Shown: piece by piece, positions 53,188-62,175 of the stretch
Position numbering within the stretch: position 1 is the first letter of the stretch
Layout: every line of letters starts with the position of its first letter
NCBI GenBank assembly: GCA_020444475.1
Contig: JAHLKV010000002.1
Span: 496,001-560,000, forward strand
Reading direction: 5' to 3'
DNA from: a bacterium
Lineage (GTDB): Bacteria > Zixibacteria > MSB-5A5 > GN15 > FEB-12
DNA length: 64,000 bases
Position numbers and translations under genes: made by a program
Notes under the pieces: model-generated
What the model was told of the DNA's origin: nothing
What the model saw: the letters and a program-made list of their open reading frames with translations, nothing else
The model's database searches: none

Positions 53188-53207
53188 ATTCCCGCTTTCG
53201 CGGGAAT
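53188..53207. repeat. widespread palindromic intergenic repeat
   Basis: ATTCCCGC-TTTC-GCGGGAAT forms an 8-bp stem with TTTC loop. Its minus-strand reading V-I-P-A-K-A-G-I is the translation often seen for a palindromic repeat scattered in many bacterial genomes. It lies 11 bases beyond the mnmE stop and could also stop or protect the transcript. Confidence 0.7.
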
Positions 53208-53217
53208 GACAACAAAC

Positions 53218-54602
53218 TCACTTCCCCACACAAAACGAACTAAATATCTGCCCCAAAACCTCTTCGGTGTAAATGCGCCCCGTGATCTCATCCAGCGCAT
53301 CGCGAGCCTGACCGAGATTATACGCAATCAGGTCCGGTTGATCAACCTGTCTCAGCTGCTCGATAACGATAGCCATTGATTCAGCCGCCTTCGTCAGTTT
53401 CTGCTGGTGGCGAGCCGAGGTTACTACCACCCCCGATGTCAGGTCCGGCATCCGCTCATTAATACGACCGACTATGGCCGCGGTCAATTCGTCGATTCCC
53501 CTCCCCGTCTTACAGGAATACGCAATCGTTACGGAATCGCCGGGGTCGCCTACAGCCAGGTCGAGTTTATTGCCGGTAACCAGCAGCCTGGAAAGATCAA
53601 ACGAGTCGATATCACCGTCGAGATGCGACCTCCAACCCGGATCGGCCAGGTCGACCATCCAGATAATCAGGTCGGCGCTGTCGATCAACTCCCGCGCCCG
53701 GCTCTGGCCGGCTTTCTCAAGTTCGTCACCTTCGATACGAAGTCCCGCGGTATCGATCAGATTGACTGCAAACCCCTCAAGGTCGATCCACTCCGACAGA
53801 TAATCTCTTGTCGTTCCTGCTGTTGGATTGACAAGTGCTCGTTCCTGGCGAAGCAGCAGGTTGAACAGCGATGATTTCCCGGCATTGGGCCGACCGGCCA
53901 GGACAATCTTGTACCCCTCGTTAATGATCCGCCCTCCGCTGTACGTCGCGATAAGCTTCTCCAGATCGGCGAGGATCTCACTCGCGGGCTTGCCGAGCGC
54001 CTGAATAGTCTGCGGCTCGATATCCTCTTCGACGAAGTCAATCGAGGCTTCGATCTCGGCGAGGAGTGTGACCAGTCTCTCACGCAGTATCTCTATCTCG
54101 TGTGAGTATGCTCCCAGCAACTGCTGTCGCGAAATCTCGTACGAATGGGCGGTGTTGGCGGCGATCAGATCGGCCACCGCTTCAGCGCGCGCGAGGTCGA
54201 TCCGGCCGTTGAGAAACGCCATGCGGGTGAACTCCCCCGGCTCGGCGGCCCGTGCTCCCGCACGCAGGATTGTATCGAGGATCATCCGTACCACCTGACG
54301 GCCGCCGTGGCAAAACAACTCAAACTGCTCCACCCCCGTATACGAATGCCCTTCAGGCATATACACCACAGTAACTTCGTCTATCGCACGGCCGGTCGCA
54401 TCGCTCCATTGCCCCAGCCGGAGCATGAACGGTGTAACGGCATCCGACTTATTGTGTGCGTGAGGATGGAAGAGGGTGTGGAGGATAGTCAGGCTGTGCG
54501 GCCCGGCCACACGGAGCGCCGCAATACCCCCTTCGCCGGGGGGAGTGATGACAGCGGCGATGGTGTCATCGCCGCTGCCGAGCTTTTTTTTTCCAGGTCC
54601 AT
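53218..54602 (-). CDS. mnmE: tRNA-modifying GTPase MnmE (TrmE), frameshifted at an A9 tract near the start
   Basis: The GTPase domain has the P-loop G-R-P-N-A-G-K-S (about residue 206 counted from the GTG at 54510), T-A-G-T-T-R-D-Y and D-T-A-G-L, and the protein ends in the catalytic C-V-G-K. Upstream of 54510 the same frame continues with D-D-T-I-A-A-V-I-T-P-P-G-E-G-G-I-A-A-L-R, the conserved folate-binding N-terminus. That frame has no start codon. An ATG at 54602 gives M-D-L-E-K-K and joins the right frame only if the A9 run (54584-54592) is read as ten or seven bases. The gene therefore has a one-base error, a real mutation, or slippage. It lies 9 bases after the yidC stop. Confidence 0.9.
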
Positions 54603-54611
54603 GGGAGAAAC

Positions 54612-56357
54612 CTACGCCGTTTGCACCTCAGGATTCTTCGGCTTCCTGTACACCAGCCAGTCAAGCAGGGAGAAGACCGAGAAACAGATCCAGTAAAGAA
54701 TCAGTCCGGCAGGCAGGCTGTAAAGGAAGAAGCCCATCATCAGCGGCATGACATACATCAGCGCCTTGTTCTGCTGGGTACTTGACGCCATCGTCAGGTG
54801 CTGCGAAAGGAACTGCGCACCCACCATGATGATTACCAGCGAGATATATGGGTCGGTGAAACCGGTAGCGCCGTGCGAGAGATCCTGAATGAACCAGAAG
54901 AAAGGAGCATCGCGAAGCAGGATAGTCGCACGGAAAACCGAGAACATGGCGAACAGAAGCGGCATCTGTAGAAGGATCGGCAGACAGCCCGACATTGGAT
55001 TAACGCCGTGCTTCTTGTACAGCTTCATCATCTCCTGATTCATCGCCTGCGGATTCTTCTGATACTTCTTTTTCAGCTCCTCGATCTTCGGCTGCAAGTC
55101 TTTCATCGCCTGCATCGACTTGAATGACTTTAGTGACAGCGGCATGGTGATGATCTTGATCAACAGCGAGAACAGGATGATCACGATACCGTAATTGCTG
55201 ATCACACTGTACATGATAGGCAGCGCCCACATGACCGCCAGGGCGAACGGCTTGATAATCCAGCCGACAAACGGGGTGGTGCCGATACCCAACATATCTT
55301 CCAGACCAACATCGTACGAGCTCATCAGGAAATAATCCATCGGACCAACAAACACCGTGAAGCTGTCGACCAGTTCATGCCGACCGCCGAGCGGCATCTG
55401 AAGGGCGACCTTCGGCTCCCTGACTTCGACCTCGCTGCCATCGATAGAAGCTTTCCACTTGCGCCCGGTCGCATGAGCCCCTTCGGCCGCCTGCGAGCGG
55501 GGAATCAGCACCCCGGCGAAGTACTTGGAACGCACTCCGGCCCACGTCGTGGTACCGCTTTCGGTTTGATTAAGACTCCCGTCGTCGTAATCGTCGAGCT
55601 GCTTGCGAGCGCCGCCGATCATCGCCACCGCATTCATTTCCTGGAAATCGGTCTTGGCATCCGGCTCGGTTATGGGAGGGGGGTTGTTCCAGACCAGTTC
55701 GTAGCTGAGATCGATGCCCAGCCGATCGGAGTTCCGAACCGTAAGCACCATATCATACGAATACTTATCCGGATAGAAGATGTAGTGTTTTACAATCTCT
55801 ACTCCGTTGGGGGCCTGGAAGGTGTAGTCGATGGTGAACTCGTCGCCAGTGACGGCGTATGTGCCGGGGGAGAGCGAGGACTCAAACGGCAGGTCACCGG
55901 TCATGACCGCACCGTTGGCAAAACTCGCCTCGGGCGCGACATTCATCGGCTCCGGAAGCATCTCGATTAGCTCGCCATCGCGATAGGTCTGCTCGCGGAG
56001 CAAAATCGAAACCGGCCCACCCCCCTTGCTGATCAGCGTGACCTGGTACATATCGGTGGTAACAATCACCGAATCTATTGCCATTGAGTCACTTACCGTC
56101 TCCGCCAGCATTTCGGGAGCACTTTCGCGGCCGAACGAACTGGTGTCGGTGAGCAGATCGGGAAGCCCGGAACCGGATTGTAGGCGCGAGCTATCTTGTT
56201 GTTGTACAGCTTGTTGCTGTGGTGATTCGGTCTGTTCGACCGGAGCGGTCTGCTTGGGTGGTTCCTGCTTTTGAATCCCCAGAAAATCGAGGATCTGCCA
56301 GTAGAACAGGACTACGAGAGCGAGTATCACAACCAGAACAATTGACTTCCTGTCCAC
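54612..56357 (-). CDS. yidC: membrane protein insertase YidC
   Basis: 581 residues from a GTG at 56357, preferred because M-D-R-K-S is the usual YidC start and AAGGGA is eight bases upstream; a GTG two codons earlier (56363) is also open. One N-terminal TM helix is followed by a Gln-rich linker and a periplasmic beta-sandwich (about 60-345). The Oxa1-type insertase core with about five helices comes next (about 350-570; M-P-L-S-L-K-S-F-K-S-M-Q-A-M-K and G-C-L-P-I-L-L-Q-M-P). The long periplasmic domain is typical of Gram-negatives. The gene lies between yidD and mnmE in the conserved order. Confidence 0.96.
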   Translation of the reverse strand: MDRKSIVLVVILALVVLFYWQILDFLGIQKQEPPKQTAPVEQTESPQQQAVQQQDSSRLQSGSGLPDLLTDTSSFGRESAPEMLAETVSDSMAIDSVIVTTDMYQVTLISKGGGPVSILLREQTYRDGELIEMLPEPMNVAPEASFANGAVMTGDLPFESSLSPGTYAVTGDEFTIDYTFQAPNGVEIVKHYIFYPDKYSYDMVLTVRNSDRLGIDLSYELVWNNPPPITEPDAKTDFQEMNAVAMIGGARKQLDDYDDGSLNQTESGTTTWAGVRSKYFAGVLIPRSQAAEGAHATGRKWKASIDGSEVEVREPKVALQMPLGGRHELVDSFTVFVGPMDYFLMSSYDVGLEDMLGIGTTPFVGWIIKPFALAVMWALPIMYSVISNYGIVIILFSLLIKIITMPLSLKSFKSMQAMKDLQPKIEELKKKYQKNPQAMNQEMMKLYKKHGVNPMSGCLPILLQMPLLFAMFSVFRATILLRDAPFFWFIQDLSHGATGFTDPYISLVIIMVGAQFLSQHLTMASSTQQNKALMYVMPLMMGFFLYSLPAGLILYWICFSVFSLLDWLVYRKPKNPEVQTA

Positions 56358-56400
56358 GGTCACATTCCCTTACGCTTATATTACACAACTATTTAACAAA

Positions 56401-56664
56401 TTATGGGACCGGATCATACCCGCCCTCGCGCCACGGATGACAACGGCCAATCCGCTTGAGGGCCATCCAGGCCCCTTTTAGAGCCCCGTGCTTCCTGAGT
56501 GCCTCCTCGGCGTAACGAGAGCAGGTCGGCGCAAACCGGCACTGGTTTCCCATAACAGGTGACAGGGTATAGCGATAGAGATAAATCAGAGCAATGAAAG
56601 GATAAGCTGCCCAGGAAACTTTATCCGGGCTGCTCTGAGAGGCGTGTGAAGATCCGGCTGACAT
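56401..56664 (-). CDS. yidD: membrane protein insertion efficiency factor YidD
   Basis: 87 residues from the ATG at 56664; a GTG two codons earlier is possible. The family pattern is clear: [23 protein letters not shown], then [19 protein letters not shown]. It has the three conserved cysteines. It is somewhat longer at the N-terminus than usual. The gene overlaps the end of rnpA by about 44 bases, as often seen in this cluster. Confidence 0.95.
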   Translation of the reverse strand: MSAGSSHASQSSPDKVSWAAYPFIALIYLYRYTLSPVMGNQCRFAPTCSRYAEEALRKHGALKGAWMALKRIGRCHPWREGGYDPVP

Positions 56665-56971
56665 CAGCACTTAGTTTTTCCACGGTCGGAGTGTCGGCTG
56701 CAGGCCGAATGAGAATCCCGACCCACCCGGTGACGGTGAGCCTGTCGCGGGAGAGGCGGATTGCCTCGCGGACAACCCGCTTGATGCGATTGCGACGGTG
56801 CGCCGGGCCACAGGCCCGGGAGACAAACACCGCATACCGGAATTCTCTGGCCGGGCGCCACAACAGGGTAAAAGAATCCCCCGGCAGTCGGCGCCCTTTC
56901 TCAAAAAGCAGGTCGATCGAGACCCGACTTTTCAGGCTCTCACTCCGGGGTAATCTATTTCTTGCGGCCAA
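56621..56971 (-). CDS. rnpA: ribonuclease P protein component RnpA
   Basis: 116 residues using a TTG at 56971 that overlaps the end of rpmH by 17 bases. The RNR box [16 protein letters not shown] (about 57-72) and the N-terminal R-L-P-R-S-E-S segment are diagnostic. It binds the catalytic RNase P RNA in 5' tRNA processing. It is basic, as expected. Confidence 0.95.
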   Translation of the reverse strand: MAARNRLPRSESLKSRVSIDLLFEKGRRLPGDSFTLLWRPAREFRYAVFVSRACGPAHRRNRIKRVVREAIRLSRDRLTVTGWVGILIRPAADTPTVEKLSADVSRIFTRLSEQPG

Positions 56972-57107
56972 CGCGGACAGTCAGACGTTTTCTGCCCTTG
57001 GCGCGACGGCGCGCCAGCACTTTGCGGCCGTTTTTGGTAGCCATCCGACTCCGGAAACCATGATCATTCATTTTCTTCCGGTTGGACGGCTGGAATGTCC
57101 GTTTCAT
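56955..57107 (-). CDS. rpmH: 50S ribosomal protein L34
   Basis: A 50-residue protein. The translation starts [12 protein letters not shown] and has [25 protein letters not shown], the invariant L34 sequence. The RBS GAAGG is about ten bases upstream. It is the first gene of the rpmH-rnpA-yidD-yidC-mnmE series. dnaA, often divergent from rpmH, is not next to it here. Confidence 0.98.
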   Translation of the reverse strand: MKRTFQPSNRKKMNDHGFRSRMATKNGRKVLARRRAKGRKRLTVRVGRKK

Positions 57108-57140
57108 ATCTCTATACCTTCTATTCTAGTGTAGCACGAG

Positions 57141-57168
57141 AATATACCCAAAAAAGGTTGTCCGTCAA
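57141..57168 (-). promoter_or_regulatory. promoter of the rpmH operon
   Basis: Minus strand TTGACG (57163-57168), 16 bases, TATATT (57141-57146), leader of about 25-30 bases before rpmH. Confidence 0.75.
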
Positions 57169-57222
57169 GACATTAATGGTGTCCGTTCGATCCCGCCAAT
57201 TCGATGATCCCGAACGCATTAA

Positions 57223-58197
57223 ATGGTGGGACCGACCACCCGCCAGACCTATATTCCCGCCATGGCCCAACTCTCGCAAAAGATCTTCAACCTCCTGCAA
57301 TACTTCGGCGTCCGCTCCTCCAGCTACTACCATTCCGAAGCGGTCGCCAACTACGATCCAAACCAGCCGCTCGCCTACTATCTCGATCATTCCCCGCGAG
57401 CCTCGTTTACCGGACCGACCGACTCCGATGGTCTCCCGATGTACACTATCGACGGCCGCACCGATTACCTTCCGGTCCTGGTCGCCCTGGTCGCCCTCGG
57501 CCACGGTGATCTGTTCGTTCGCACCGGCGATACGTCGCATCGCGAGTTTCTTACCCGCGCCGCCGAGTGGTTCGCCCGCACGCAGCAGAGTGATGGTAGT
57601 TGGCGTACGCCCTGGTCAATGAAGAAATTCAATCTCGAATCGAACTTTCCGTCGGCCATGTCGCAGGGGATGGGGATCTCTGTGCTGGTCCGCGCATATC
57701 TGCTCGAAAACGACTCGCGTTTTCTCAACGCCGCCGTTAAAGCGGTCGACCTGTTTAGCGTCCCGGTCGCCGAAGGGGGCGTGCGAACCGAAACCAACCG
57801 CCGTGCTTTCTTCGAAGAATACCCGTGTGACCCACCGGCCCACGTGCTAAACGGATTTCTCTACGCCATCTGGGGACTGTACGACTTGATCCGACTGCAC
57901 AACGATCCGGCCGTTCGCACGCTGTGGGACGACGGGCTAGCGACTTTGATTGAATGGCTGCCGCGATTCGACAGCGGCCACTGGTCATGGTACCACATCG
58001 GCGAAGGCACCCCCAATCCCGCCACCATACCATACCACAAGCTGCATATCGAACAGCTGAAAGTCATGCACGCCCTCACCGGCGAACAGATATTCGCCGA
58101 CTACGCCCAACGATGGCAGTCATATTTGTCCGGACGCTCCAACGCCCTTCGGACTCTGCCCGCCAAGATACGCTGGAATTTTGTTCGTGGGATGTAG
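57223..58197 (+). CDS. D-glucuronyl C5-epimerase-like protein
   Basis: Up to 324 residues; the start may instead be the ATG at 57262, and neither has a clear ribosome site. The protein matches the C5-epimerase C-terminal (alpha/alpha-barrel) family: S-A-M-S-Q-G-M-G-I-S-V-L-V-R-A-Y-L-L, E-G-G-V, F-F-E-E-Y-P, A-H-V-L-N-G-F-L-Y-A-I-W-G-L-Y-D-L, G-H-W-S-W-Y-H-I and Y-H-K-L-H-I-E-Q-L. Animal and bacterial relatives convert glucuronate to iduronate in polysaccharides. There is no signal peptide, so the substrate may be a cytoplasmic glycan or sugar precursor. No polysaccharide synthesis genes except a flippase are beside it. Confidence 0.85.
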   Translation: MVGPTTRQTYIPAMAQLSQKIFNLLQYFGVRSSSYYHSEAVANYDPNQPLAYYLDHSPRASFTGPTDSDGLPMYTIDGRTDYLPVLVALVALGHGDLFVRTGDTSHREFLTRAAEWFARTQQSDGSWRTPWSMKKFNLESNFPSAMSQGMGISVLVRAYLLENDSRFLNAAVKAVDLFSVPVAEGGVRTETNRRAFFEEYPCDPPAHVLNGFLYAIWGLYDLIRLHNDPAVRTLWDDGLATLIEWLPRFDSGHWSWYHIGEGTPNPATIPYHKLHIEQLKVMHALTGEQIFADYAQRWQSYLSGRSNALRTLPAKIRWNFVRGM

Positions 58198-58206
58198 CCC
58201 GCCCGA

Positions 58207-59766
58207 TCAGGCGCGCTTGAACTTCGAGATAATCCGCTCCACCACCGTGCGCGGCTCAGGCAGTTTCAGCAGAAACGCCGATCCGGTATAAACAACCACG
58301 CCCGCCGCCCCCATCACGACCAGGCGACCGAACACACTCCACAGCGACCGCCCCGTATCGTGCGGCCACACCTGCTGCAATCCATACCAGCAGATTCCGG
58401 TCACGACCAGCGCCGCGGTAATCTTGAATACTGCCGGTACAAGCAGGGTACGCAGGCTGACCGATAGCTGCCGCCCGAGATCGAGCGTCATGATCACTGC
58501 TCCCACAAACCAGGCGATCGATGTCGCCAGCGCGAGACCATCGTGATGCATCGGTTCCACCAGCAGAGAACTCAAAACGACCTTCAGTCCCAACAATGAC
58601 AGAAGCAGCGCCCCCAATCGCCACATCTTCAGGCGGGCATAGTAGAAACGCATCTGGAAAAGATAGACGGAGTAAAACAACACCCCAAGGGCGTAGAAGA
58701 TCAACGGCGAAGTAGTCAGCTGCAGCGAGCGTTCATCGAATTCCCCGCGCATGAACGACACCTGCACGATATCGGGCGCAAACATAATCACGCCGAGCGC
58801 CACCAGCGCCAAGACAAACACGATCAACCGCACCGACTGACTGTACAAACTCACCAGCCGCGTACGCTGCTCGGTCACCGAGAGATCGGTAATCCACGGA
58901 AATGATGCACTCCCGAACGCCACCACAAACATGCCGGTCGGGATGTGAATCAGAAAAACCGCGTAACGAAGCGCCGAGATCTGTCCTTCGCCGAGAAACC
59001 GCGATGCGAACATGCGGTCGACTGTCGGATACAGAAGTGCGATCGACTCCACCGCCCCGACCACCAGCACCAGACGAAGCAGCCGTGCCGCGATATCTCC
59101 CTTGAGCGCAAACAACCCGGTCGGACCGACCGCAAAAACCGCAAACGCGACATTAAACAGACAGGCCGCAACCGCACCCAGCAGCCACGCCCAGGCCAGC
59201 GACTCGATCCCCAGCGAACCCTGCATGGCATACAGCACGACCAGGATCACGACATTCATCAGCATCGCCGTCGTCGCCGGCACGACGAAGTGCTTCCGAT
59301 AAAAGAGCCACCCGCGCGCGTAGGACTCAAGTCCCCTGAAGAAGACAATCGGCGCTAAGATCTCCGCGAGCGACAGTGCAAGCGAGCGCTCCTCGCCGCC
59401 GAGCGTCGGCGCGAGGATATAAAGAAGCTGTTCGCGGAACACGTACAGACCGACCGAGATCAACGCCAGCACCGCCCCCAGACCGAAAAGCCCGTTCCAG
59501 AACAGCGACGATTCGCTTTCGTGATCGTCGACCGTCATCCGCTTGAACATCGGAATCAGGACCGTCGGCACCGCCGCAAACAACACGAAAAACAGCAGCT
59601 CGGGGATACTAAACGCCAGCAGGAAGGTATCGAGTGTGATATCGGTCCCGAAATACCCCGCTATCATCGCCTCGCGAGCATAACCGATCAGTCGACCGAC
59701 CACGTTGGCGCCGATCATGACTATCGAGCCGGCCAGCAGAGATTGAGTGAGCAGACGGGAATTCAC
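58207..59766 (-). CDS. MurJ/MviN-type lipid II flippase family protein
   Basis: 519 residues with about 14 hydrophobic helices. The N-terminus S-I-V-M-I-G-A-N-V-V-G-R-L-I-G-Y-A-R-E-A-M-I-A-G-Y-F-G and A-F-S-I-P-E-L-L-F match the MurJ family (MATE-like MOP superfamily). These proteins move lipid II or related lipid-linked sugars across the inner membrane. Whether this is the essential MurJ or a flippase for another polysaccharide cannot be told; the convergent epimerase gene hints at the latter. It is divergent from the CNNM gene. Confidence 0.88.
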   Translation of the reverse strand: MNSRLLTQSLLAGSIVMIGANVVGRLIGYAREAMIAGYFGTDITLDTFLLAFSIPELLFFVLFAAVPTVLIPMFKRMTVDDHESESSLFWNGLFGLGAVLALISVGLYVFREQLLYILAPTLGGEERSLALSLAEILAPIVFFRGLESYARGWLFYRKHFVVPATTAMLMNVVILVVLYAMQGSLGIESLAWAWLLGAVAACLFNVAFAVFAVGPTGLFALKGDIAARLLRLVLVVGAVESIALLYPTVDRMFASRFLGEGQISALRYAVFLIHIPTGMFVVAFGSASFPWITDLSVTEQRTRLVSLYSQSVRLIVFVLALVALGVIMFAPDIVQVSFMRGEFDERSLQLTTSPLIFYALGVLFYSVYLFQMRFYYARLKMWRLGALLLSLLGLKVVLSSLLVEPMHHDGLALATSIAWFVGAVIMTLDLGRQLSVSLRTLLVPAVFKITAALVVTGICWYGLQQVWPHDTGRSLWSVFGRLVVMGAAGVVVYTGSAFLLKLPEPRTVVERIISKFKRA

Positions 59767-59861
59767 GCGCTACCTTCGGTGGAAAGTTGCTCAAATATAC
59801 GGGCGGGCACCCGACCGTCAATCATTGAATAGCCGACCCGCATCATCGCTGGTGAATTGCT

Positions 59862-59891
59862 TTGACACCGCCCGTAGAACGGCGCTACCAT
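59862..59891 (+). promoter_or_regulatory. possible promoter of the CNNM-like gene
   Basis: TTGACA (59862-59867), 18 bases, TACCAT (59886-59891). Its position argues against the ATG at 59890 and for the ATG at 59917. Confidence 0.5.
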
Positions 59892-59916
59892 GCACTTGTC
59901 CCTGCGGGGATACCGT

Positions 59917-60975
59917 ATGTCGGAAAACACACAATATATAATCATCTGGCTGGGCGTGGCCGCCTGCCTGTCGCAGTCGGCGATATTCTCCGGGCTCAAC
60001 CTCGCCGTCTTTGGCATGACCCGACTTCGACTGGAAGTCGAAGCGTCGTCGGGCAACGAGGCCGCCGCTCGCGTGTTGAAACTCCGACAAGATTCACATT
60101 TCCTGCTTACCACCATTCTCTGGGGGAATGTAGCGGTTAACACGCTTCTGGCTATCCTCTCCAATTCGGTGCTGACGGGAGCGGCGGCGTTTGCTTTCTC
60201 CACCGTCCTGATTACCTTCGTCGGCGAGATCATTCCCCAGGCCTACTTCGCCCGCCACGCCCTGCCAGTGGCCGCCCGGCTGACGCCGTTTCTCAGGTTC
60301 TACCAATTCGTTTTGTACCCGGTTGCCAAACCGTCCGCGAAAATCCTCGACTGGTGGCTGGGCTCCGAAGGCGTCGTGTACTTCCGGGAGAAGTTTCTTC
60401 GCGAAATTATCAAAAAGCACATTGAAGCCGACGAGGCCGATGTCGATCACCTCGAAGGTGTTGGCGCCCTCAATTTCCTGGCGTTTGACGATCTGGCGGT
60501 GGCTCACGAAGGGGAACTGATCGATCCCCGGAGCATTATCTCCCTGCCGGTTAAAAACAACCGCCCGGTCTTTCCCGCGTTTGAACGGTCTGCCGACGAC
60601 CCGTTTATCAACAAAGTTGAAGTCTCCGAACGGAAATGGGTGATCATAACCGATCCCGGCGGCGAGCCGCTCCTGGTGCTCGATTCCGACGGCTTCCTCA
60701 GATCGGCGCTTTTCGACGACGGGCCGTGTGACCCGTTCGAATACTGTCACCGCCCCATCATCGTCCGCGATGCTGCCACGCCGCTCGGCGAAGTTGTCTC
60801 CAGGCTCCGCGTCGAAGCGGAGAGTCCGGCTGACGATGTGATCGACCGGGATACCATTCTGATCTGGGAAGACGAGAAGCGGATTATTACCGGGGCGGAT
60901 ATTCTCGGCCGCCTCATGCGCGGGATCGTCCATCGCGATCCGCACGGTGACCAACACGGACCGGAACCGGAATAG
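59917..60975 (+). CDS. CNNM/DUF21 transmembrane domain protein
   Basis: 352 residues from the ATG at 59917 (GCGGGGAT upstream). Three to four helices in residues 5-135 form a DUF21 domain: S-Q-S-A-I-F-S-G-L-N-L-A-V-F-G-M-T-R-L-R-L-E-V, L-L-T-T-I-L-W-G-N-V-A-V-N-T-L-L, and F-V-G-E-I-I-P-Q. A cytoplasmic part follows with weak CBS-like repeats (about 195-335). CNNM/CorC-type proteins move or sense Mg2+ and similar ions. The CorC_HlyC C-terminal domain seems absent. It converges on the pyrophosphatase gene with an 18-base gap. Confidence 0.85.
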   Translation: MSENTQYIIIWLGVAACLSQSAIFSGLNLAVFGMTRLRLEVEASSGNEAAARVLKLRQDSHFLLTTILWGNVAVNTLLAILSNSVLTGAAAFAFSTVLITFVGEIIPQAYFARHALPVAARLTPFLRFYQFVLYPVAKPSAKILDWWLGSEGVVYFREKFLREIIKKHIEADEADVDHLEGVGALNFLAFDDLAVAHEGELIDPRSIISLPVKNNRPVFPAFERSADDPFINKVEVSERKWVIITDPGGEPLLVLDSDGFLRSALFDDGPCDPFEYCHRPIIVRDAATPLGEVVSRLRVEAESPADDVIDRDTILIWEDEKRIITGADILGRLMRGIVHRDPHGDQHGPEPE

Positions 60976-60993
60976 CCCCGCCCCTCTCCGGAA

Positions 60994-61500
60994 TCACTTC
61001 GTCGTAAGATACCGCTCCTGCGACTCGCGGATCACCCGCTCGGCCGCGGCCCGCGGCGACCAGCCCTCGATACCGGTCTTCTTCTTCTCGAGGTCCTTGT
61101 AAACCGCAAAGAAGTGCTCTATCTCGAGCAGCAGGTGCGAAGGAACCTCGTCGAGCTCCTCGATTTTGTTCCACATCGGGTCCTTCGTCGGCACACACAG
61201 GATCTTCTCATCGGGCCCCTTCTCATCCCGCATATGAAACACCCCGACCGCCTTGGCCTCGATATAGCAGCCCGGGAAAGTCGGCTCCCAGACCAGCACC
61301 AACGCATCCAGCGGATCGCCGTCGCCGGCCAGCGTGTCGGTGATAAACCCGTAGTCCGAAGGGTAGTGGACCGCCGAGAAGAGCATCCGGTCAAGCCGGA
61401 TTACCCCCCGTTTGGAGTCATATTCGTACTTGTTGCGGCTCCCCTTGGTGATTTCGACCATCACCTCAAAGATCAGCTCATCGTTTTGTTTAGTTGACAT
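60994..61500 (-). CDS. ppa: inorganic pyrophosphatase (family I)
   Basis: 168 residues, normal for prokaryotic family I enzymes. E-I-T-K-G-S-R-N-K-Y-E-Y-D, H-Y-P-S-D-Y-G-F-I and the catalytic D-G-D-P-L-D (60-65) bind metal and pyrophosphate. D-E-K-G-P-D-E-K-I also matches. It hydrolyses PPi to drive biosynthesis in the cytosol. AAGGCGC lies before the ATG at 61500. Monocistronic. Confidence 0.97.
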   Translation of the reverse strand: MSTKQNDELIFEVMVEITKGSRNKYEYDSKRGVIRLDRMLFSAVHYPSDYGFITDTLAGDGDPLDALVLVWEPTFPGCYIEAKAVGVFHMRDEKGPDEKILCVPTKDPMWNKIEELDEVPSHLLLEIEHFFAVYKDLEKKKTGIEGWSPRAAAERVIRESQERYLTTK

Positions 61501-61648
61501 GCGCCTTTTACCTTATCACTTTTCTACTGTGTGCGGACGGTGCGCTCTCTGATCGGCCGCATCCGAGGGAGTGTTTCAGGGTCCGGATGGGGGGCCGAAG
61601 CAAAAATGAGGCTGGATTTTATACAAAACTGCCGATACATTATATATC

Positions 61649-62020
61649 ATGGAAGTTGAATCGCTCAAATACTTTAAGTACGAAATCGCGGTCGGCGCGG
61701 CGGTCCCGATGCCGAAGCCGAAGTCCGATGCCTACCCTAATAATCAGAACTCCGTCCAGGAGTACCTGCTCACCCTGTGCAAGGAGCATATCGGGTCGCT
61801 CGGGAAGATCGAGAAGGAATGGGTATTCAACGAAGCGGTAGTCGGGGAGAAAGTCCGGCTGGACAACCGATCGGATATCCGTCGGATTTTTGACTTCGCC
61901 GAAGAGCTTGGCATGATTGTCGCGGCCCCGGATCAGAGCGGCGACGGCTGGCCCGAAGGGTTTATGGCTTACAAGCTGAGCGAGACCTACTGGACGAAAT
62001 TCGACAAGTTCGCACCGTGA
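61649..62020 (+). CDS. hypothetical protein of 123 residues
   Basis: An acidic soluble protein, E-V-E-S-L-K-Y-F-K-Y-E-I-A-V-G at the N-terminus, with D-I-R-R-I-F-D-F-A-E-E-L-G-M-I and Y-K-L-S-E-T-Y-W-T-K-F-D near the end. No signal peptide, TM helix or known motif is visible. No Shine-Dalgarno sequence precedes the ATG, but an AT-rich CATTATATAT is only a few bases upstream, so the message may be nearly leaderless. A strong terminator follows the stop codon, which supports it as a real gene. Confidence 0.7.
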   Translation: MEVESLKYFKYEIAVGAAVPMPKPKSDAYPNNQNSVQEYLLTLCKEHIGSLGKIEKEWVFNEAVVGEKVRLDNRSDIRRIFDFAEELGMIVAAPDQSGDGWPEGFMAYKLSETYWTKFDKFAP

Positions 62021-62046
62021 GGTGTTAGCGCACGAGTGAGATTCCC

Positions 62047-62070
62047 AACCCGCCGGAAGGCGGGTTTTTT
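62047..62070 (+). terminator. intrinsic terminator of the 123-codon gene
   Basis: AACCCGCC (62047-62054), loop GGAA, GGCGGGTT (62059-62066), then a T6 run ending at 62070; 27 bases after the stop codon. Confidence 0.92.
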
Positions 62071-62175
62071 GTTGGGGCGAAAGCGCGTTACTCTCAACTG
62101 CCGAATTGCGTAGAGCGGGTCCGTCCTCGAACCCGCCAGAGTTCGAATCTGCACCGTTGGACCCTCCCTTCATCC

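Noticed and set aside
62100-62165. Possible tRNA because of GAGTTCGAATCTGC
   Set aside because: The flanking bases do not form a T-arm plus acceptor stem, and no anticodon arm fits.
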